NCBI GenBank assembly: GCA_944338165.1 | Contig: CALVLN010000002.1 | Location: 238,933-302,932 of the forward strand | Origin: an uncultured Clostridia bacterium | GTDB taxonomy: Bacteria > Bacillota > Clostridia > Christensenellales > Borkfalkiaceae | Reading direction: 5' to 3' | DNA: 64,000 bases | Shown here: positions 16,931 through 26,100 of the stretch, piece after piece | Layout: each line of letters begins with the position of its first letter | Numbering within the stretch: position 1 is the first letter of the stretch | The notes under the pieces: generated by a model | Seen by the model: the letters and a program-made list of their open reading frames with translations, nothing else | The model's database searches: none | What the model was told of the DNA's origin: nothing | Program-made: the position numbers and the translations under genes

Positions 16931-18832
16931 TTACAGCGTCTCGCGCATGTGGAGGAACCACTCGGCGACGAGCAGAACGAGCGCCGCCACCGCAAACCAG
17001 AGGATGAGGCTCTCGTTGACGTCGCGTCCGGTATCCACGCGCTGCAGCGCGGGCAGCCGCTCTTCCGCGATGCCCAGGCGGCTTTCCGCATTGGGAATGT
17101 GAACAAAAAACTGATCGACGATGGGCGCGCCGGACATTCCCGTCTGCGTCACCGTATAGTCGCCGGGAAGAGACGCGGCAACTGCCGCGGGCAGCGATTC
17201 GAGCGGGAAGCGGCCGCCGGGGCCGTCCACGCTCACGTCCTCGCCGCGCGCGTTGACCACGATCTCCTCCCCCACCTCAAACGACGTCCTCTCGAGCGTC
17301 GCGGGCAGGTAGTAAGAAAACAGATTGTGCATCATGATGGGGAAATCCACCGTGACGGGGAAGTTGGAGCGGTTGAGATCGAACGCCATCACCACCACCT
17401 TGCTCTGCGGCTGATTCCTGGCAAGAAGCACCGGCTCGCCGTTGTAATACATCAGCTCCTCGTACGAATCGTCCACCTCCGAAAGGGTATGGTAGCGGGC
17501 GATGGTGACGCGCGTCGGATCCATGTACTGCGTGATGGGATGCGCGGGCCCCGCCGAGAGCGTTGAATCGCTGGATACGTCGTGCAGCGCCCCCACCGTG
17601 ATGCCGCTGCCCTCGGGCGCGACGTCGGGATCGGCAAGGATGACCACGCCGTCCGTCGGCAAAACGGAAGGCATGCTGTGTTCGAAGATATACAGATCGT
17701 ACCCCTCCGTCTTGGCGTCCGACGCCGACACCTGATCCATGCGGACGTCAAAGGAATTCTTCTCGCTCTCGCGCAGGTAGCGGATCGCGCTCGGGAAGAA
17801 CTCGTTGGCATGGCTGCTGGCATACTGCACGCGCACGGTCGGCTTGGTGCCGCCGTAGACGTTGAAGGTATTGTCGCGCTGCAAACTGTCGTCCTCGTTG
17901 AGATAGACGTACATCTGCGCAAAGCTGACGATGGATTCGCCGCCGCCCGAAAAATCGGAAGCGGTGAACGTAAGCGTTTTTTCCGGGGATACGTCCGAAA
18001 AGACTTCCGTCTTGGTCGCCATCCGCGTGACGGTCGTGTTGCCGTTGACGCCCGTGAGCTCGCAGGTGACCGTCATCTGTTTGGCGATGCCGTAGCAGCC
18101 GACGTCCACGCTGAACGAATAGGTATTGCTGTCGCCGAGCACGGGCGTCACGCCGAGCACAGCCGCATTCCAATCGTCGTCGCCCGAGACGTTCACCACG
18201 GTAAACGATCCCTCGTCGAGATATTCCGCCGCGGTATAGTACAATACTTCCGCCTCGGAATTGACCGCCAGCACGTCTTCGGCGAGCGCGGCAGCCCCGT
18301 CGACGTCGGCGGAGCCGTAACCGCAGGCGTTGTCCGCCACAAGCTTTACGAGCAGCTCGTCCAGCTCTGCGGCGCCCTCCTCATCCACGCGGGACTTCAG
18401 AAAATACGCCTGCGTGTCCGCGACGATGACGGTGACGTAGCCGTCCTCCTGCGAAAGCGTCTGCTGCGCCATGGCGCGCACCTCGTTGACGGCGCGTTCA
18501 AAGCGCGTCTCGCCCTTGGATGCGATCATCATATCCGCCGAAGCGTCGATGACCGCGATCTTCTCGTTTTCGGAAATGCCCGTGCGGGCAGGAAGAACGG
18601 GCTGCGCCATCATGAGTGCGAGCGCGGCAAGAAGAAGCAGCTGGCAGAGGAGGATCAGCAGATTCCTCAGCTTGCTGACGGGGATCTTGTTGCGTCTGTA
18701 TTTGAGGCTGAGCTTCCATACGAAGGTAGAAGAGACCAGCCGCTGTTGGTAATTGGGGCGCAGGATGTAGATGAGGATCAGGACCGCAAGCGATACGAGC
18801 CCGATCAGCCCCAAAGGCAATAATAATTCCAT
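16931..18832 (-). CDS. BatA-like membrane protein with degenerate VWA
   Basis: A 633-residue protein. The N-terminus is a typical BatA domain: a membrane helix, then a short loop (LRPNYQQRLVSSTFVWKLSL) and KLRNLLILLCQLLLLAALAL. A VWA-like fold follows, but its MIDAS reads VIDASADMM (DxSxD), lacking the second serine, so metal binding may be altered. The middle is a GATase-like/beta region, and a last helix (ESLILWFAVAALVLLVAEWF) anchors the C-terminus. BatA proteins normally work with a MoxR ATPase and a DUF58 protein; neither is in this operon. Confidence 0.82.
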   Translation of the reverse strand: MELLLPLGLIGLVSLAVLILIYILRPNYQQRLVSSTFVWKLSLKYRRNKIPVSKLRNLLILLCQLLLLAALALMMAQPVLPARTGISENEKIAVIDASADMMIASKGETRFERAVNEVRAMAQQTLSQEDGYVTVIVADTQAYFLKSRVDEEGAAELDELLVKLVADNACGYGSADVDGAAALAEDVLAVNSEAEVLYYTAAEYLDEGSFTVVNVSGDDDWNAAVLGVTPVLGDSNTYSFSVDVGCYGIAKQMTVTCELTGVNGNTTVTRMATKTEVFSDVSPEKTLTFTASDFSGGGESIVSFAQMYVYLNEDDSLQRDNTFNVYGGTKPTVRVQYASSHANEFFPSAIRYLRESEKNSFDVRMDQVSASDAKTEGYDLYIFEHSMPSVLPTDGVVILADPDVAPEGSGITVGALHDVSSDSTLSAGPAHPITQYMDPTRVTIARYHTLSEVDDSYEELMYYNGEPVLLARNQPQSKVVVMAFDLNRSNFPVTVDFPIMMHNLFSYYLPATLERTSFEVGEEIVVNARGEDVSVDGPGGRFPLESLPAAVAASLPGDYTVTQTGMSGAPIVDQFFVHIPNAESRLGIAEERLPALQRVDTGRDVNESLILWFAVAALVLLVAEWFLHMRETL

Positions 18833-18870
18833 TCCGTAATACCGCTGTGAATGCCGAATTGCGCGCGGGA

Positions 18871-18899
18871 AGGCATGCCGTCCCGCGCGTTCCGTCCCT
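18871..18899 (-). other. Intra-operon GC-rich hairpin
   Basis: Nine-bp stem CGCGCGGGA/TCCCGCGCG between two genes of the surface operon. There is no T-run, so it is more likely an RNA stability or processing element than a terminator. Confidence 0.4.
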
Positions 18900-18951
18900 T
18901 ACCGGTCTGCGGAAAGGGAACAGGCTGAATTGCTGTAAAAGTGCTGCGGGA

Positions 18952-20112
18952 TCAAAGCCCGCCGAGGTATCCTTCGATGAAGTCCGCAAGCTCGGGAGGG
19001 AGCTCCCCGCCTGATTCGATGATCTCCATCGCCATCTCGTAATAGATATCGTAGACGTCCTTGTAATCGGTGTTGCCGTCGATGATCTGGTTGCTGTCCG
19101 ACCAGCCGCCGCCGGCGCCGTCGCCCTGGCCCTGGCCGTTGCCTTCGCCTTCCTGGCCGCCGTCGCCGCTGCCGCTGCCCTCTTCCTGGGAGCCGCTGCC
19201 GTCGCCCTCGCCGCCGTCCCCGGCGTCGCCGTCCGACCCGCTGCCGCCGTTCTCCGTGGCGTCGGGCGCATTTTCGTCGTAGTCGCCGTCCTTGTCGTCG
19301 TCGAGCACGCCGTCAAAATCGTCGTCCTCTCCCTCGCCGATCTCCTCGAAGATGGCGGTCACGGTGAGGTCGGATACGACGTTGCGGTCCTGCCGTTCGG
19401 GGAGTTTGTTGCCGTCGCTCCAGCGCACGAACGCCCAGCCTTCTTCCGCGACCGCCACCACGGGCTCCGCGTCTTCGCCGGGGGAAAGGATCTGGTCGGT
19501 GACCATCGCTTCCGGTCCGCTGCCGTCCGCCGCCACGATCTCTCCCCCCTCTTCCACGAGGTAGGTGACCGCAACGAACTGCGCCTCTTCCGCCCCCGCA
19601 ACGAGGTCGGGGGAAGGCAGGATGCCCGCGCTCGCAAGCCCGTTGACCGTGGTCATGCCGACGGCAAAGACGAGGCAGCAGGCAAGCGCGACCGTCGCAG
19701 GTTTCCGCAAGGTATAGGGGCGGAAGGTCGCCTTGACCTGCTCGCCCGTGACCCGTTCGAGGCAGCTCCGCGCATCGCTGCGCTGCAGCTGCGCCATCGG
19801 GGACATATCCCCTTCCAGCTCTGCGCTGGTCACGGTGCGTTCTTCCAGCCCCATGCGGTCGATCGTGCGGAGCACGTCGTATCTCTCGGGGCGGAACTTG
19901 AAAAAGTAAAGCGATCCGCCGCAGAGCACCGCCGCGCCGAGCCCGACGCCGACGGCCGCCCACACGCCGTGAAAGCCTAAAAGCCAGCACAAAAAAGCCG
20001 TGAGGAAGGCGGCGCCGCCGCCCGCCATCAAGCCGTAACATACGGAAGAGATGACTGCCGTGACGACCATGCGTTTCCGATAGCCGCGATAAATCTGATC
20101 TTCCTGTTTCAT
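18952..20112 (-). CDS. Membrane protein with divergent InlB-type repeat and acidic DxDxDG tail
   Basis: A 386-residue protein of unknown function. Residues 15-70 form two membrane helices, a cytoplasmic segment follows, and a third helix lies near 134-156 (PATVALACCLVFAVGMTTVN). Outside is one divergent InlB B-repeat unit (EEGWAFVRWSDGNK...LTVTAIFE), then a thrombospondin-3-like acidic stretch (DFDGVLDDDKDGDYDENAPD) that could bind Ca2+. A Gly/Ser/Glu-rich linker and a short conserved-looking C-terminal helix follow. It sits where operons of this type often encode a DUF58- or DUF4129-like partner, but I see no such domain. ATG has AGGAG upstream. Confidence 0.7.
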   Translation of the reverse strand: MKQEDQIYRGYRKRMVVTAVISSVCYGLMAGGGAAFLTAFLCWLLGFHGVWAAVGVGLGAAVLCGGSLYFFKFRPERYDVLRTIDRMGLEERTVTSAELEGDMSPMAQLQRSDARSCLERVTGEQVKATFRPYTLRKPATVALACCLVFAVGMTTVNGLASAGILPSPDLVAGAEEAQFVAVTYLVEEGGEIVAADGSGPEAMVTDQILSPGEDAEPVVAVAEEGWAFVRWSDGNKLPERQDRNVVSDLTVTAIFEEIGEGEDDDFDGVLDDDKDGDYDENAPDATENGGSGSDGDAGDGGEGDGSGSQEEGSGSGDGGQEGEGNGQGQGDGAGGGWSDSNQIIDGNTDYKDVYDIYYEMAMEIIESGGELPPELADFIEGYLGGL

Positions 20113-20138
20113 AACATCTCCTTATTGCCCCGGCCGGG

Positions 20139-20158
20139 CAGGGCGTTTTCCGCCCTGC
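20139..20158 (-). other. Intergenic hairpin between giant LRR gene and next gene
   Basis: CAGGGCG/CGCCCTG stem with a short TTTTC loop (plus strand) and no T tail. Possible mRNA stabiliser inside the operon. Confidence 0.35.
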
Positions 20159-20199
20159 CGCCGTTCGGGGAATTTACCTGCCGCCCGTTGCGGCAGCAC

Positions 20200-23100
20200 T
20201 CATGCGCTTGCAGGCGTATATTCAATAATAGCGGTGCAACGGAAATCCCACCGATAGTTCCAATTATAGGGAGCCACCGTCGGATCCGTCCCCTCCGCGA
20301 AGGGCACGACGATCGTTTGATCGGAATTCCAATACTGGAATGCCGAATCGCCGACATACGCGTTGGCGGGAACGACGAAGCGTTCGATTGAATCCGCCCC
20401 ATAAAGCGCATATTTTTCCAAACGGACGCCTTCGGGGAGCGTGATCTCCCTTACGTCGGAATCGGCGAACACCCCGCGCGAGGAATCGCCCTCGAGCGTG
20501 AGCGTCTCCGTTCTGCCTTCCTCGTAATCGACCGTCGTGACGGCGGTGCCTTCGAAGTAGCTTGCATAGTCGTCCACGCCGAGATACGTCACTTCCTTGG
20601 GGATGGTGTACGCAGTCATGGCCATGGGTACGGCGAGCAGATTCCACTCGCTGTCATACAGTGCCCCGTAGGAAGCCTTGTATTTGGGATTGCCGTCGGC
20701 GACGGTGATCGACTGCAGCGAACTGATGCCCTTGAGCAGGTTGACGAGAGAGTCTGCCGTCATGCCCGCGCCGATCTCAAACGAGGTGAGCCCTGCGGGG
20801 ATGAAGTAGATGACCGTCTGCGACGCATTCATGAGCACGCCGTTTTCCAGCTGCACGAACGCCTGGTTGCCCTCGGCGAGGGTGACCGACGCGATGGGCG
20901 CGCCGCTCAGGGAATCTTCCTGCATGCCGGTGAGCGAAGCGGGAAGCGACAGGCCGGCAAGCGTGCTGCCGTCAAAGGCGAGGCTGCCGATGGCCGTGAA
21001 CCCTTCCGGCACGGTGAGCGAAGTGAGCTTGGTATCGCGGAATGCATAGTTTCCGATGCTGCCGCGCGTACCCGCCGTGAGCGTGACCTCGACGAGAGAG
21101 GAGCATCTTGCAAACGCATAGGCGCCGATGACCGTATCCGCGGGAAGCGTCACTTCCGTGAGCTGCGTGGCGGAGTTGAACACGCCTTCGCCGTAATTGC
21201 CGCCGACGAGCGTGAGGCCGCCCGTCCTGCCCTCCTCGTAACCGACGGTCTCCACCGCGGTGTCGCGGAAGAGCTGGTCGGGCTGCATCGCCGTCACTTC
21301 CTTGGGGATGGTGAAGGAGATCATCGCCTTGGGCACGAGGAGCAGGTTCCATTCGGCGTCGTACAGCGCGCCGAACGCCGCCTGATACTTGGCGTTGCCC
21401 GCCTCGACTTCGACGCTCTCGAGCATGCTGCACGCCGCAAGCAGCATGACCGCATCCTCGGATGTAAGCGTTGCGGGAAGCGTGATCTCAGTCGCGTCCG
21501 CAGGGATAAAGTAGAGTTCCGTCTTGGCGGCGTTGTAGAGCGCGCCGCTCTCATCCACGACGAGCGCGGAATTGGCCGCGTCGACGGAGATGCTCGTAAG
21601 CGAGGTGCAGCCCGTGAAGGCGCCGGACGCGATCGACGTAAGCGTCGCCGGGAGAATGAGCGTTTCCAGCGAGCTGCAGTTCTGGAACGTGAGGTCGTTG
21701 AGCACGGTGATCGCTGCGTTCATGCGGACGGTCTTGAGCTCGGAACAGCCGCTGAAGGCGGAACCTTCGATGCGCGTGACCGTGCGCGGGATGGTGATCT
21801 CGGAAAGCGCAGTGCCCGCAAACGCCGATTTTTCGATGGTCGTGAGCGAAGCGGGAACGTTGAAGGAGGCGAGGCCGGACCCTTCAAACGCGGACGCACC
21901 GATGGTAAGGCACTTGCTGCCGTCCGCAAACGTGACGGAGGTCAGCGCCGTGAGGCCTTGGAAGAGGCCGCGGTTGGTGAAGCTCTCCGAATAATCGGGA
22001 TCGGCTTTGCCCGCGATCTCCGTGAGACTTGCGGGAAGTTCGATGCTCTGCAGCCCGACGCAGCCGTAGAAGGTATTGGCGGGCAGCGTTTCGATGAGCG
22101 AATTTTCCGCAAAGTTGACGAATTTGAGACTGATGCAATTGAGGAAGGTCTGCCCGCCCATCGTCAGAAGCGATGCGGGCAGGTCGACCGTTTCCAGAAC
22201 GCTCGTGATGTCCTCGGGATCGGACCCCGAATCCCCGAAGGCAAACACGCCGTCGCCCATTTCCGTGAGGCCTTCCGAAAGCGTGGCGGAGACGAGCGCG
22301 AAGCAGCCCGCAAACACGCTGTCGCCCAAACGGCGCACCCCTTCGGGAAGCGTTACCGACGTAAGGCCCGTGTTGCGGAAGGCGCCGTCGCCGATGGAGG
22401 TGAGGCTGCTCGGCTGCCCGAACGTAACGTTTTCAAGCGCGGCGTCGGCAAAGGCATTGTTGCCGACGGCGGCGACGCGGCCGGGCAGTACAACGGACGA
22501 GAGCTCCGTCCCCGCAAAGGCGTAATCGCCGATGACGAGGAGCTCGCTGCCGCCCGCCGTGAAGACGACTTCACTGAGCGCAGAGTTCTGGAAGGCGTTC
22601 GCTTCGATATACGTGAGCGAAGCGGGGAACGTGACTTTCGTCAGCGCCGTATTGTTGAAGAAGGCGCTGGCAGCGATGCGCTCCGTCCCTGCGGGCACGG
22701 CAAATTCCGTGTTTGCAAGCGACGGGAGATAGTAGAGCAGCGTCTTGCCGTCCTTGGTGTAGATGACGCCGTTCTCCGCCTTATAATATGCGTTGTTTGC
22801 GCTGATGTTAAGCGTGGTGATGGATTCCGTCAGGAAATCGGTGGTGAAGGAATCGAAGGCGTCGGGCAGGGTGAGAGAAGTGAGCTTGTTGCAGCGCAGG
22901 AAGGCGTCCTCGCCGATGCTCTTGAGGCCGGCGGGAAGCTCGATCTCTGCAAGGTTGGAGCAGCCGAGGAAGGCGTTCGCGCCGATCTCCGTGCAGGCGC
23001 TGCCCGCTTCGAAGCTGACCTTTGTGACCGCGGTGTTGCCGGCAAAGGCGTATTCCGCGATCGAATTTGCCGAGGCGTTGACGACGACCTCACCGCCCTT

Positions 23101-26100
23101 GGCGGGCGGGCAGAAGATGAGCTGAGAAAGCCCGGATGCGTAAAGCATGCCGTCGTCGGACGCGTAATAGGCGTTGCCCTCTGCTACGTTGACAGAAGCG
23201 AGCTTGCTGCTCGTATACCCGTTGGTGGATACGAACACGCCCACGCCGTTTGCGAGCGGCTCGATGCGCGTGCCGTCCGCCGCATTGAAGGGCGCAAGCG
23301 TCGCAGGGAGCGTGATGCTCGTCAGCTGGTTGCTGGAAACGAAGGCGCTTTCGCCGATGGTGACGGTACCCGTACCGCCCGCCTCAAAGGTGACGGAAGT
23401 GAGATCGTCCATGCCGTTGAAGGCATTGCTGCCGATGGCGATGACGTCCGTATTGCTGATGCTTGCGGGGATGACGAGCTCCGTCACGCCCGAATACATG
23501 AAGGCGCTCTCGCCGATGGTCGTGAGCTTGCTTGCCGTGAAGCCTGCCCCTTCCTTCTGGTCGCCGAAGGTCACCGCGGTGACCGTATCGTTATAATAGA
23601 ATGCTTCCTGCCCGATGACGGTGAGGCGGCCGGGGAAGTTGACTTCCGTCACGTCCGTATCCGAAAGCACCTGGCCGTACTCGGCGCCGTACTCGCCCTC
23701 AAACGCCGCGCCGAATTCCAGCGGCTGCGTCCCTTCCTCGAACTTGATCTCGGTGAGCGAGCTCTCGCTGAAGGCGCCCGCGCCGATCTTGGTGACGGAT
23801 GCGGGAATGGTGATGGTGGTGATGTTGGCCTGCGAGAAGGCGAACCCGCCGATCTCTTCGAGCGCAGACCCTGCGGCAAAGGTGACCCCGCTCAGATAAT
23901 CCGTGGTGGAAGACCACCCCGCGTATCCCTCGAAGGCGTAGCCGCCGATCCTTCTGACGGATGCGGGGACGGTAAGCTGCAGCCCGTCGCCCGTCGAGGC
24001 AAAGGCGTACTCGCCGATCTCCACCGTACCGCCGAGCGTCAGCGTCCCGACAGATTCGTTCTCCTCAAAGGCGTGCGCGCCGATGTAGACTTCGCGTTCG
24101 GGCAGCTCGATGGCATCGAGATACAGCCCCGCAAAGGCGTATTCGCCGATGGTGAGCGCATCCCCTTCGCCCGGGGCAAAGGTGACCGATTCGAGATAGA
24201 TGCCGTAGAACGCCTTGTCGCCGATCTCCGTGACCGACGCGGGAATGGTGACGGAGACGATGTTTTCCGCCGCGGCGAAGGCGCCGGGCGCGATCACTCT
24301 GACGCCGTCCGCGCCCGTAAAGTCAAAGGAAACTTCGCTCGGGCTGCTGCCCGCAGGCGTATAGAGGAGGAGCGTCTCGAACTTCTTCTCGTCGTCGAGA
24401 AGGTAGAGCGCCGAACCTGCCGTAACGTCCTCATCGTTTTCCTGAACGATATGTTCAACGGATGCGATGTACGGGTTCCCCTCCGCGACGGTGAGCTGAT
24501 TGTAAATGCTCAGACCGTTGAGGAAGCCCGAGGAGATCCTGGCGTTGACGGGAAGCTCGAGGTTGTAGACGGAGCAGCCCGAGAAGACGGCATCGCCGAG
24601 AAGAAGATCGGGATCGCCGGCTTTTGCTGCCGCAAAGGTGACGGTGATCGCGTCGAGATAATACCCCGCCTCGAGGAATGCCTCGTCGCCGATGCTGCGC
24701 ATGGATGCGGGGATGCTGACCGCTTTTAGATAGATGGTCTCGCGGAAGGCGCCCTTGCCGAGTTCGACGACGCGGCTGCCCTCTGCAAAGGTGAGCGTCT
24801 CCAACTGACTGCAATCGTAGAACGCGTAATCGCCGACGACGACGTCGTTGAGGCCGCCGCCCTCGAAGACGACTCCTTCAAGATCGGTGCCCGCAAAGGC
24901 AAGTACGCCGACCGAGGTCACGCGGCCGGGAAGGCTGAGCGCGCCGGAGAGGAATGTGTTCATGAATGCGCCCTCGCCGATGGACGTCACGCCGTCTGGG
25001 ATAACGTAGTCGGTGAGCGATTTTGCGTAAGGGACATATGCGAGCGTACGGCCGTTCTGGGAAAGCAGCACGCCGTCCGCCGAGCGATACGCGCCCGCCG
25101 TACCCGTAGCCGCCGCGACGTTGACCGCCTCCAGGTTGGTACAGCCGGAGAAGGCGTCGGTAATGTAATCGTCGAGGTCGTCGAGCGCGCCCGCCTGCGC
25201 CGCCTGCGGATCGAACTTGCCGAGCGAGATCTGCGCAAGGCGCACGGGAAGCGTGATGGTCTCCAGCGAGGTGCAGCCCGCAAACGCGCGGTCGCCGATG
25301 GTGAGCGCGCTGCCGTTTGCGCTTGCATTGGAGAAGGTGACCGCAGAAAGTTCGGTGCAGTCCGCAAACGCCTCCGCCTCGATCGCCGTGACCGACGCGG
25401 GAATGACGACGCTCTCGATCATGCTGCCCGCAAACGCGCCGCGGGGGATGAGGTCGGATCCTTCGGGGATGATGTACCTGCCCGTCTTGGCAAGGGGCAT
25501 GTACGCGATGCGGGGCGCGTGCGGCGCGGTGGAATCGCCGCTGTCGAACAATACGCCGTCCGCAGAGGAATAGCGGGGCTGATAGCTGCCCGCCTCGTAA
25601 ACGTTGACTGCCGCAAGATTCGTGCAGCCCGCAAACGCCGTATCGGCGGGGATGCGCAGGAGCGTATCGGGGAGATTGATCTCCTTCAGGCTCGTGCAGC
25701 CCGCAAACGCGCTGCCGGAAAGTTCGGTAACGCTGACGCCGTTATACTGCGCGGGGATGGTAACGGATTCCACAAGGTTGATGCGCGGCCCTGCGGATAC
25801 CACGTAAGAATTGCCCACGCGCGTATAGCTGAGCACCGATTCCACCCAGAAGGCGTACACGGTGACCCCGTCCTGCGTCATGTTCCAGGGCGCCAGGGAG
25901 TTCCCCTCCGCGTCCGTATAGGCGATGCCCGCCCCGTACGGCGCGCTGTACCAGCCGCCGAACGCCGTGGTGGGATCGGAAGATGCCGGCACTTCAAAGG
26001 TGAAAGGCTTGCCGTACTGCACAGACGCCGTGGTCATGCCGTCCGCGCCGCTGAAATTGACGGTATAGGACTTGGCTTCATAATACGCATAGAGCACGAG

